From: a virus
Direction: 5' to 3' (one strand)
IMG/VR virus record: IMGVR_UViG_3300001450_000027
Span: 1 to 64,000 of that record
DNA length: 64,000 nucleotides
Shown here: positions 27,401-32,871 of the stretch, in pieces
Layout of the letters: each line of letters opens with the position of its first letter
Numbering within the stretch: position 1 is the stretch's first letter
Program-made: the position numbers and the translations under genes
Notes under the pieces: model-generated
What the model was told of the DNA's origin: nothing
Databases searched by the model: none
What the model saw: the letters and a program-made list of their open reading frames with translations, nothing else

Positions 27401-27951
27401 GTGAGAGTACCAGCACTATCTAATGTCATTTGCTCCGTCAAGGTCCCGTTAAGGGAGGTTGAAAACACCATATTGGAATCTTGCGTTCCTGCTGTTGCTG
27501 TAAATGCCGCTTCTTTCTTTACGGCTATTTTAGCAGCGTCAACAGCGGTTCCACCAGTGTCTTCAAGATCAAATTGTATAGAGACAATACCAGTAGTGTT
27601 ATTAGCGTCACTCTGATTCACAAGCTTGAGGGCAATAAGTTCTCCATCTGTATCTTTAGAGACTACCTGTCCTTCTGTAAAGGTGTTGGCAGTGCCCGTG
27701 TCGGCTCCACCACCAGATGAAACACTAGCCCAGACGCTCTTTGAGCCATCCCATTTAAGGAAATAGCCGCTTGTTGAGGTCGATTGGCCTAGCTTAGTAA
27801 CGTGACCAGAGCCATCGACTGTGATTGCAGCAACACCTCCGGCTTCTTTTATTGATCCACCGTCATCTAATGTTACGTCTCCGTCAACAGTAATATTGGT
27901 AACTGTTGCGCTAGCGCCTAATGCCGATGGTGATGCTTTAAAATTTCCCAT
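24454..27951 (-). CDS. Giant repeat virion protein G with SDQGTG tandem repeats
   Basis: This 1165-residue Ala/Gly/Ser/Thr/Asp-rich protein has an N-terminus (MGNFKASPSALGASATVTNI, then VTLDDGGSIKEAGG) and a shaft with GVTVGSTVITDDSIVMTPSS typical of fibre proteins. The central section holds about seven imperfect repeats of 45-60 residues, each with EA(D/N)GGANETIxIHSDQGTG followed by an SIxLVSDVGGIGL strand pair. A later part repeats TTGKxLExSxDALTTGK units. The last 125 residues form a non-repetitive domain ending ATLWYWQLFVDTTHD. Regular short beta-repeats suggest a long beta-solenoid fibre. The ATG has CGGAG 8 nt upstream. It lies 4 bp after gene H. Confidence 0.65.
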   Translation of the reverse strand: MGNFKASPSALGASATVTNITVDGDVTLDDGGSIKEAGGVAAITVDGSGHVTKLGQSTSTSGYFLKWDGSKSVWASVSSGGGADTGTANTFTEGQVVSKDTDGELIALKLVNQSDANNTTGIVSIQFDLEDTGGTAVDAAKIAVKKEAAFTATAGTQDSNMVFSTSLNGTLTEQMTLDSAGTLTCDAGVTVGSTVITDDSIVMTPSSGDTATIAAGANGTLTVTTVDAGGTAANVGFVVDGAFDIDAAGAVTIDGSAITIGGDSDVALDIDSSTLDIDASGLVTIDSVGLSIDSAGIAANITSTTDGAAEDFTISLAGATDSSLILSSTGTGADALQISTSAGGIDITATGNAAGEDIDISSAASINLTATEDAANAIYLRANGGSSETINIHSDQGTGEGESASIVVQSDDGGIAIVGNDAKDVSIDGGQLLLTSAHNVTNSIYLRANAGTDETIVIHSDQGTGEGNANASVELVSDVGGICLTATGLTGVMTDGNSDAAIQMHAAAGGVGIRSTANLEGAIQIEADGGANETISIHSDQGTGVNAKAGSTDASINLISDAGGIGLYSGINADNAIALEANGGANETIQIRSNQGTGVATADIANVVNASIALVSDVGGVGLGSAFNGDNAIRLEADGGVNETIVIHSNQGTGEDHQNSSILLVSDVGGVGITATGLTGVMTDTNSDAAVQLTALAGGIGLRTTSNLAGAIQIEADGGANETIIIKADQSTVDGAAAAGAIQLLSDVGGIGLSWNDSKDLWAEGGRAIVVANEDAADCILLHADAGTSQTIRMLNDAGTNAAAIGITSTAGGITLASGADTTVNGITVSASQTTKKAMVLTADSVTTGKGLEISTDALTTGKSVEVKSSSNNLDGAKLLDIEADSTSTDDYTMVRIKKSTSNASDSNAIIGLDVDFNATAGTAARAVKIDSEQTTGVVVELNADGVTTGKALELSADALTSGTALDITCTGTALDDGTLVSVNASGNTGSDVNNLVHIKNDHASSTGTVPLLVHQDSTGDIIKALYGANGAGWSLKMKEVSITLATDATTTDSSGFFPANAIPLAISILVTTQIDSNKHIIKIGTSTFPGLVGNTGGSDLGDNVLEQQNDVLTFAVHGSNDNFSGAAGIGTAQHLRLTLNGTPSAGVVRATLWYWQLFVDTTHD
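25780..26800 (-). repeat. Tandem SDQGTG/GGANETI coding repeats
   Basis: Within gene G, six recognisable units carry HSDQGTG, HSDQGTG, HSDQGTG, RSNQGTG, HSNQGTG and KADQSTV in order, each preceded by an ETI motif. Spacing is 45-110 residues because some units include an extra GLTGVMTD(G/T)NSDAA insertion, itself present twice. Confidence 0.7.
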
Positions 27952-27955
27952 AGTC

Positions 27956-28399
27956 TTACTCCGTTACCCCAGATCCAGTCAAATGATACATTGACCCTAC
28001 CGGGATTGATGTTAATTCAGCGAAAATTTCATATGTCGAACCATCAACGGATGAAAGGTACACGTTCTTTGATTTTACATCTAGTGTAACAGAACCATCA
28101 CCTTTTGGAACAGTTACGAAGTGAAATGTTGCAAAAACATCACAGGCAGAATCAATAGTTTGCTCACCAGTAGCACCGGGAACGGTAATTGCCGTTGTCC
28201 CAGATCCACTTTGAAAATGTATTCTCATATCGTTAGTCGCACCAGTATTGATTACTGTTATTGATCTACAAACATATGGGAACTCAATTAGTTGGCATTT
28301 GTTTGCTCCGATGGTTGAGCCACTCATAAAAGGGTGGCCTGAAATTTGATAGGACCCAACATTTCTTAGCCCGCTTGTGTATTTAAAATTTGATGACAT
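27956..28399 (-). CDS. Small beta-rich virion protein H
   Basis: This 147-residue protein starts MSSNFKYTSGLRNVGSYQISG and has few helices predicted by eye; alternating hydrophobic strands (CQLIEFPYVCRSITVINTG, FATFHFVTVPKGD) suggest a beta-sandwich. The N-terminal GLRNVGSYQISG phrase is one I associate with small structural proteins of marine myophages, but I cannot name a function. It heads the fibre array, with a late promoter motif 36 nt upstream and GGAGA before the ATG. It may be a decoration or fibre-base protein. Confidence 0.55.
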   Translation of the reverse strand: MSSNFKYTSGLRNVGSYQISGHPFMSGSTIGANKCQLIEFPYVCRSITVINTGATNDMRIHFQSGSGTTAITVPGATGEQTIDSACDVFATFHFVTVPKGDGSVTLDVKSKNVYLSSVDGSTYEIFAELTSIPVGSMYHLTGSGVTE

Positions 28400-28434
28400 T
28401 GATCATTTTCTCCAATTCTTTTGAAATTCTTATA

Positions 28435-28442
28435 TAAATAGT
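28435..28442 (-). promoter_or_regulatory. Candidate late promoter motif before the fibre array
   Basis: The coding strand is TAACTATTTATATAAG, 36 nt before the ATG at 28399, touching the stop codon of the bS21 gene. It would start the fibre-array transcript. Confidence 0.45.
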
Positions 28443-28648
28443 TATCTTTTTTGTTTTGCGAGTTCTTTTGCTCGTCTTCTGTCGGAGCGCTTTTTGGCTC
28501 TCCTTCTTTTTTCAGAGGGCTTCATGTAACTTTGCTTATCTCTGTAATCGTCGAGAATACCAAGTTTTTTTATTTTCTTGCTAAATCGCTTGATAACTCG
28601 TTCTATATTTTCATTTCGCCTTGGATAGACGACTAGATTTGTAGCCAT
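28442..28648 (-). CDS. rpsU: Phage-encoded ribosomal protein bS21
   Basis: This 68-residue protein matches the bacterial 30S subunit protein bS21 along its whole length. It has the N-terminal strand LVVYPRRNENIERVIKRFSK, then KKLGILDDYRDKQSYMKPSE (bacterial: VRRREFYEKPTxxR) and a Lys/Arg-rich C-terminal helix ending AKELAKQKR. bS21 sits by the anti-Shine-Dalgarno end of 16S rRNA and affects start-site selection. Virus-encoded bS21 is known from pelagiphages and huge phages. Here it is translationally coupled (TAATG overlap) to a head-module gene, suggesting late expression. The role is inferred as replacing host bS21 to favour phage mRNAs. Length and charge match the family. Confidence 0.9.
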   Translation of the reverse strand: MATNLVVYPRRNENIERVIKRFSKKIKKLGILDDYRDKQSYMKPSEKRRRAKKRSDRRRAKELAKQKR

Positions 28649-29076
28649 TATTTCTTTCCCATCATTTTGTTAAATATTGTAGAAGATTTGTTTCCAAATA
28701 TATTTGATATATCAACCCCCGGATCTTTTGGGTCTAAACCAGATAATGCCCCCTGATTACCATTTCCAGCAGGAGAAGGCGCAGGAGTTGTACCTTCAAA
28801 AATGTTGATTCCACCGTATGCTTCAGCGCCAATTGCGTCTAAAAGTTTCTTCTTATGCTCTTTGAGAGCGTGATTGACTTTCTTCCGTGAAGTGTATTCC
28901 GGCTGTAGGTTCTTTTCCGGCAGTGATTCTGTTACCACTTGTTTTTTAGTTAAATGTAAGCCGTCAACAACTTCACTTATTATATGTGATAAGGCTCCCT
29001 TTTCTTCGAATACAACTTCTTTTATGCATTCTTTGATTAAAGGCTTTAGTATTTTTTTAATTTCGTTTTTATTCAT
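28648..29076 (-). CDS. Head-module protein with LIKE-type leader peptide
   Basis: This 142-residue protein follows the protease gene with a 1-base overlap. Its N-terminus MNKNEIKKILKPLIKECIKE is an amphipathic helix related to the leader-like peptides seen at 29709-30080, 39577-39993 and 46349-46909, and contains LIKE, matching the L/I-x-x-E region used by gp21-type proteases. The rest is low-complexity: a charged helix near residue 65-80, then a Pro/Gly/Asn-rich tail (TPAPSPAGNGNQGAL) ending STIFNKMMGKK. No known domain is present. Location among protease, portal and capsid genes suggests an internal head or core protein. Confidence 0.5.
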   Translation of the reverse strand: MNKNEIKKILKPLIKECIKEVVFEEKGALSHIISEVVDGLHLTKKQVVTESLPEKNLQPEYTSRKKVNHALKEHKKKLLDAIGAEAYGGINIFEGTTPAPSPAGNGNQGALSGLDPKDPGVDISNIFGNKSSTIFNKMMGKK

Positions 29077-29699
29077 TAGTCTCTCAAAATTTTGTTAAAC
29101 AAATCATCAATAATTAGATCACTCTTCCGCTTTATTTTGCTTTCGTACATCTTTGGTGACTCACTTTGTTGGTTTTTAGGATACATATAAGCGTCAGGTG
29201 TTGAAGGTTCGGATACAATGTCGAAACAAATTAGTTCAAAATCTTCTTGAACAATGGTGCCTTCACGGCTTTCCTTTACAGAGCCGAGGCCCCGACTTGA
29301 TATACCAAGCTTTATACCAGACTCGACAAGTCCTTTTAGAATATTACCAGATGGTGTATCAAGGATCTTTATCTTACCCATTACATCTTTTCCTTCCCAC
29401 CACATGTCTGTTATAACGTGGGATACGTTTCTGAGGTTGATTATGGAATCATCTGGGTGGTCTAATTCTCCCAAGGCCCTGTTGTCTTTAATAACATTTT
29501 GATAATTTTGCACTTCTTTTCTAAGAACATCGCAAGGATAAATTCTCCCATTACCGTTTTTCATTTCACAGGTTTGCATTCTCCCTGATAGATAAACGGT
29601 ACCATTGGACACTTCTCTCTTTTCTCGCTCAGTTAAAAGATCTTGGCATATACCATCTTTGCAAAGTTCGTAAAATTCTGTTAAAAGTTTTTTAGCCAT
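29076..29699 (-). CDS. gp21: Prohead maturation protease (gp21-like)
   Basis: This 207-residue protein belongs to the T4 gp21 / U9 type of serine protease that cleaves scaffold, capsid and internal proteins during head maturation. It shows GRIYPCDVL near residues 51-59, the catalytic-type His in GELDHPDD (H81), and the Ser in LGISSRGLGSV (S135); T4 gp21 is 212 residues with His and Ser at matching positions. Family members cleave after L/I-x-E. The last 30 residues are Lys/Ile-rich and may be self-processed. AGGAG lies 8 nt before the ATG. Its neighbours (portal upstream, scaffold and coat downstream) fit the T4 head order. Confidence 0.92.
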   Translation of the reverse strand: MAKKLLTEFYELCKDGICQDLLTEREKREVSNGTVYLSGRMQTCEMKNGNGRIYPCDVLRKEVQNYQNVIKDNRALGELDHPDDSIINLRNVSHVITDMWWEGKDVMGKIKILDTPSGNILKGLVESGIKLGISSRGLGSVKESREGTIVQEDFELICFDIVSEPSTPDAYMYPKNQQSESPKMYESKIKRKSDLIIDDLFNKILRD

Positions 29700-29708
29700 A
29701 GTATTCTC

Positions 29709-30080
29709 CTAATTGCCACGATAATAGGTTTGTGGGCTCAACACCTCTTGCTTTCCATCTGAAAATACGACTTCAATTGTACCACCGTGCATTGGAATAA
29801 TTTGTGTTATTTTTGGCACATCATCACCGATATTCCAGTTCGGGTGAAGTTTATAAAGTTTGCGAACCATTTTCAAGCCAAGGTTCAAATCCATAAACTC
29901 TTTATTTGTCATTCTTGCTAGATTCTCAAGCTTTTGCCAAGGTTCTACGACTACCGGGGGACTCTCGGGGGAGGGAGATACTGGCTGTACCTTGGTTTCG
30001 CCACCGAAAAGGCCTTGTTGATATGCCTCTTTTAATTCTTTTTTAATCATTTCTCTCAATAATTTTGCTGTTAGTTTCAT
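29709..30080 (-). CDS. Small head-module protein with leader-like N-terminal helix
   Basis: This 123-residue protein starts MKLTAKLLREMIKKELKEA, the clearest member of the recurrent L-T-x-x-x-(L/V)-x-x-(I/M)-I-x-x-E leader set in this window. A Pro/Ser/Val-rich linker (residues about 31-47) leads to a compact C-terminal domain with NKEFMDLNLGLKMVRKLYKLH, then ITQIIPMHGGTIEVVFSDG. It lies 9 bp upstream of the protease gene. A strong terminator precedes it, so its promoter should lie in the 15-nt gap or transcription reads through. No recognised function; a small protein packaged with or cleaved by the protease is an inference. Confidence 0.5.
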   Translation of the reverse strand: MKLTAKLLREMIKKELKEAYQQGLFGGETKVQPVSPSPESPPVVVEPWQKLENLARMTNKEFMDLNLGLKMVRKLYKLHPNWNIGDDVPKITQIIPMHGGTIEVVFSDGKQEVLSPQTYYRGN

Positions 30081-30094
30081 TTTGGGGTTCCTTA

Positions 30095-30123
30095 AAAGTA
30101 AAAAGTGGGGGCGCTACCCCCAC
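30095..30123 (-). terminator. Strong rho-independent terminator
   Basis: The coding strand has GTGGGGG/CCCCCAC, a perfect 7-bp stem with a 5-nt loop, followed by TTTTTACTTTT. It ends transcription from the homing-endonuclease region before the protease operon. Confidence 0.85.
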
Positions 30124-30126
30124 GAG

Positions 30127-30180
30127 TCAGCTTCCGCTACAGCAACGTCTTACTGGTTGAAGCATCCATTTCTTAGTCAT
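30127..30180 (-). CDS. Possible micropeptide, 17 residues
   Basis: An ATG at 30180 with AGGAG 7 nt upstream encodes MTKKWMLQPVRRCCSGS and stops just before the terminator. The ribosome site is better than that of the truncated gene it overlaps. It might be a relic or a real basic Cys-pair micropeptide; nothing else supports it. Confidence 0.25.
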   Translation of the reverse strand: MTKKWMLQPVRRCCSGS

Positions 30181-30367
30181 GACCAACTCCTATATGGTTA
30201 ATATTTATGCCTTCATCTTTTACAGTCATTGATAGAAAGTAGGAGGTTCCGGCTGAGATGCATCCGCATATAAACATATTTGCGATTGAATACTCGAAAG
30301 TAAATAGTTCAGTGAAACCATTTATCAAAAATAAGAAACACCCAACCCAAAAACCTAAACTTTCCAA
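30173..30367 (-). pseudogene. 5'-truncated duplicate of the DUF1360-like membrane protein gene
   Basis: This open frame of 64 codons lacks a good start (TTG at 30367, no Shine-Dalgarno, TGA two codons upstream). Its product LGFWVGCFLFLINGF followed by IANMFICGCISAGTSYFLSM and VKDEGI matches residues about 48-99 of the intact protein at 31168-31473 (FANMFLMGCLSAGTSYFLSM, VKDDGI). The half containing the CPLC motif is missing, replaced by the homing endonuclease, whose stop codon overlaps the remnant's first codons. In DUF1360-type proteins the sequence CPxCLGFWVG is conserved, so the break lies right at that motif. Probably a non-functional relic. Confidence 0.65.
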
Positions 30368-31122
30368 ATTTCATAACGGCATATTTTACCAACGTGGCCC
30401 GTTTGAAGGTTAAATTTTTGTGCTATATCTTTTATTTTCATTTTCTCTTCCTCTCTCAGTCTTCTTATCTCGATGACAGCCTCTTCATTTAGTTTAGACT
30501 TGTTTCTTCTTGTTTCGATACTGGCTTCTGTTATTTTATCGATATGTTGTTTTGTTTTTGGTTTATATTTTTTTCTGGGTGTTTCAGATATTTTCTTTCT
30601 TGTTTCAGCAGAATGCCTCTTGCCATAAAATGGATTTCCTTTCCCAGAATTCCTTTCGGACATTTTCTTCTTTTGTTCTTTTGAGTAAACATACTTATGC
30701 ATGGGATTTCTTTCTCCCATTTTTGATAAAGACATCTTTCTCCTTGTTTCTGAGGAAATCTTTTTGCCCTTGTTGGCCATTGAGACCTTTCTTTTCATTT
30801 CATCCGTGTGTTTTACTCCCAACGAAGAGCCTGCTGTGGGACTAATGTTGTATCCAAATTTTCTATCATATGATTTGAGCCTATCTATATGCCTTTGCTC
30901 TTCAAAAATTAAATCTTTCTTATTTGCTACCACTTGTAGCACTTCAAAAGAAAAGTTATCTTTTCCATACTTGTTCCAAGATCTCTGTAAATGCTCTGAG
31001 TGGTGTTTGTTTTTGTTGAGTTGGTGTTTGTGCCTTGTCCACCGCTTCTTGATGGAAACAGCACTTCCTACATAAACTTTACCATTTAGCAAATTTTTAA
31101 TAATATAAATACCAGACTTCAT
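30355..31122 (-). CDS. GIY-YIG homing endonuclease with NUMOD3 repeats
   Basis: This 255-residue free-standing homing endonuclease has the GIY-YIG nuclease domain at residues 1-90: GIYIIKN, KVYVGSA, KRWTRHKHQL and the catalytic-type Glu in LIFEEQRHIDRL. Then follow two or three NUMOD3 DNA-binding repeats (GVKHTDEMKRKVS, GKRHSAETRKKIS) and a C-terminal helix-turn-helix of NUMOD1/resolvase type (KIKDIAQKFNLQTGHVGKI). The ATG at 31122 is chosen over TTG at 31128 because GAGGG lies 7 nt before it. It sits between an intact gene and a truncated copy of the same gene, consistent with homing into that locus. A late motif lies 20 nt upstream. Confidence 0.92.
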   Translation of the reverse strand: MKSGIYIIKNLLNGKVYVGSAVSIKKRWTRHKHQLNKNKHHSEHLQRSWNKYGKDNFSFEVLQVVANKKDLIFEEQRHIDRLKSYDRKFGYNISPTAGSSLGVKHTDEMKRKVSMANKGKKISSETRRKMSLSKMGERNPMHKYVYSKEQKKKMSERNSGKGNPFYGKRHSAETRKKISETPRKKYKPKTKQHIDKITEASIETRRNKSKLNEEAVIEIRRLREEEKMKIKDIAQKFNLQTGHVGKICRYEIWKV

Positions 31123-31141
31123 TCTCAAACCCTCACAATAG

Positions 31142-31149
31142 TAAATAGT
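31142..31149 (-). promoter_or_regulatory. Candidate late promoter motif before the homing endonuclease
   Basis: The coding strand is AAGACTATTTACTATTG, 20 nt before the ATG at 31122. Confidence 0.4.
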
Positions 31150-31167
31150 CTTTGGTTGGGTTTTTAC

Positions 31168-31473
31168 TCAAGTCTTTTTTATTTGTATTCCATCGTCTTT
31201 AACTACCATAGATAGGAAATAGCTTGTGCCTGCCGACAAGCAACCCATTAAGAACATATTAGCAAAAGTAATTTCATAATTCCAAAGACTCGTGTACGGC
31301 GACAAGAGTACTAACAACCACCCCACATGGAAAGAAACACATAAAGGGCAATGCCACAAAGTATTCCACTTTTTTGTGTAATCTTTCTTGGGTCGAATGT
31401 CTTCAAATATCTTGCCGTATACCAACATAAATGTCATACCGTATGCAGCAAGAATAAAATAGATTAAGTCCAC
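31168..31473 (-). CDS. DUF1360-like membrane protein, intact copy
   Basis: This 101-residue protein has an N-terminal transmembrane helix (residues about 3-20), a cytoplasmic or loop segment, the zinc-ribbon-like HCPLCVSFHVG motif near residue 43, and one or two further hydrophobic helices (WLLVLLSPYTSLW and ANMFLMGCLSAGTSYFLSM). The CPxC followed by a small-aromatic-H/W-VG pattern and flanking helices fits the DUF1360 family of small membrane proteins of unknown function. It lies 8 bp after the upstream gene. A truncated second copy lies beyond the homing endonuclease. Function unknown. Confidence 0.65.
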   Translation of the reverse strand: MDLIYFILAAYGMTFMLVYGKIFEDIRPKKDYTKKWNTLWHCPLCVSFHVGWLLVLLSPYTSLWNYEITFANMFLMGCLSAGTSYFLSMVVKDDGIQIKKT

Positions 31474-31481
31474 TTAGTCTC

Positions 31482-32060
31482 CTAATATATGTATCTGCCG
31501 TACATGTAAGGGGCAAACAAGCCATGCTGCTTAATGGAGCCCTTCTCTTCTTCGTGTGGCACTTCGCCAAACTCTGTTGACCTTTCGTCATTCGGGTCTA
31601 GAACGAAATCGTCCATCATATCATCATGGCCTTTGGACGATTTCATGTATGGTCTTTCGCTATCAATCCATTGACTTATTTCGTATAAAGTGGCTTTAAT
31701 ACCGTCAGCTTTTTTAGCCTCATGAATCTTCGCCTCAAGGGAACCATAAACGTTTCCACCTTGTATAGAATCGTAAGCGATAATCCCTGTCTTTTTTAGG
31801 TGGTCAAATAAGCGACTCTCTGCGCCATATACGATTTCTGTCATTAGGTCTTTAGCAAAGGCCACAACTTTTTTCTTTTCAGTCATAACAACGATATCGA
31901 TGTCAGAGTGGTCAAAGATCATAAGATCTCCATTTAACGCTTCCCTCATCATCAATTGAAATTCAAGCATTTGTTTGTTGCTATTTTGTATATTAATTTT
32001 AATCGTTTCTTTCACTTTAATATTAACATCATCAGAGTTTATATTTACCTTAACTGGCAT
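31482..32060 (-). CDS. Conserved head-module protein of unknown function
   Basis: This 192-residue protein starts at the ATG at 32060, which has GGAGGT 8 nt upstream (an earlier in-frame codon at 32081 does not). The N-terminus is beta-like (VKVNINSDDVNIKVKETIKI), followed by a mixed domain with DLMIFDHSDIDIVVMTEKKKVV and helices up to about residue 140, and a charged His-containing C-terminal tail (KGHDDMMDDFVLDPND). It lies in the slot between portal and protease where T4 has the core genes 67 and 68, but I see no similarity to those. It may be a prohead core or assembly factor. Confidence 0.5.
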   Translation of the reverse strand: MPVKVNINSDDVNIKVKETIKINIQNSNKQMLEFQLMMREALNGDLMIFDHSDIDIVVMTEKKKVVAFAKDLMTEIVYGAESRLFDHLKKTGIIAYDSIQGGNVYGSLEAKIHEAKKADGIKATLYEISQWIDSERPYMKSSKGHDDMMDDFVLDPNDERSTEFGEVPHEEEKGSIKQHGLFAPYMYGRYIY

Positions 32061-32871
32061 TGTTTGATACCTCCGCAACAAGATTCTGAATTAAAAATAC
32101 ATCCTTAACTACTTCTTCTGTAATTGGAGTGTTTTTAAAATTCTCAAGTTTATTCAAAACTTGCTTTGTTTTGGCTAAAAACGCCTCATTTTTTGCTATT
32201 TTTTGCGTTTTGGTACATTCGTGTAGGTTAATCTTAAGACGCGAAATTTCCTCGTTTAAGAACGATTTAAGACCCAAGCCGTTATCAGAGAATGAAATAA
32301 TATAATTCATTAAAAGATCTTTCTGCTCTCTTCTTAGGCTATTGCCATAAGTTTTATTAAATTTATTAGTAAATGTCTTGTATGTGAGGTTGTCGACATG
32401 AGAAAGATCGCGTTTTTCGCTTTTCTCCGTTGACATCGATTGAATCAAGCGGCCTTCAACAAGAATACGATTCTTCGCTTTAAGTTTGGAGTTTAGATAT
32501 GCCCCAATTGATGCCATATCTTTGTAGTTTGAGATAAAATTAGCAAATGCTGTTGGCGACAGTGTCTCGTTAATCTCTTTAATTAATACAGTTTGCTGGT
32601 TGAAGACCATTTTTCTATCAATGTTTTCGAAATCTTTCTTCGTTTCAGCAAGAAGTCGTATCGCGAATTCTTTGCTTACTTTTTTACCCTCAAGAATTGA
32701 TCGGTAAATATCCAAATCTTGCTTAAGGACAGAGTCTTTTTTAAAACTCTCCTTTATAATCTTAATAATGTTTTGCCGCTTTTGTTTGTCCTTGCGAACA
32801 ATTGCTTTTGTGAGTTCTTTAACAAGACATTCATAAAGAAAAGCGGTATTTCTTTTCTTATTGTGCTTCAT
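32050..32871 (-). CDS. Helical head-module protein of unknown function
   Basis: This 273-residue, Lys-rich, almost entirely helical protein begins MKHNKKRNTAFLYECLVKEL and contains several coiled-coil-like stretches (KDKQKRQNIIKIIKESF, LNEEISRLKINLHE). It overlaps the portal gene by 14 bp and the next gene by 11 bp, so it is part of the terminase-portal transcript. In T4 the slot after the portal holds small prohead core proteins; a helical core component or portal-associated assembly protein is plausible. No motif identifies an enzyme. Confidence 0.5.
   Translation of the reverse strand: MKHNKKRNTAFLYECLVKELTKAIVRKDKQKRQNIIKIIKESFKKDSVLKQDLDIYRSILEGKKVSKEFAIRLLAETKKDFENIDRKMVFNQQTVLIKEINETLSPTAFANFISNYKDMASIGAYLNSKLKAKNRILVEGRLIQSMSTEKSEKRDLSHVDNLTYKTFTNKFNKTYGNSLRREQKDLLMNYIISFSDNGLGLKSFLNEEISRLKINLHECTKTQKIAKNEAFLAKTKQVLNKLENFKNTPITEEVVKDVFLIQNLVAEVSNNAS

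Noticed and set aside
26933-27616. 227-codon open frame on the plus strand
   Set aside because: Antisense shadow of the repeat protein G; Ala/Pro/Ser-rich composition is the reverse of its codons and there is no ribosome site.
14088-27951. Repeats as a possible CRISPR array
   Set aside because: Repeats are in-frame protein repeats with variable units, not short constant repeats separated by unique spacers.
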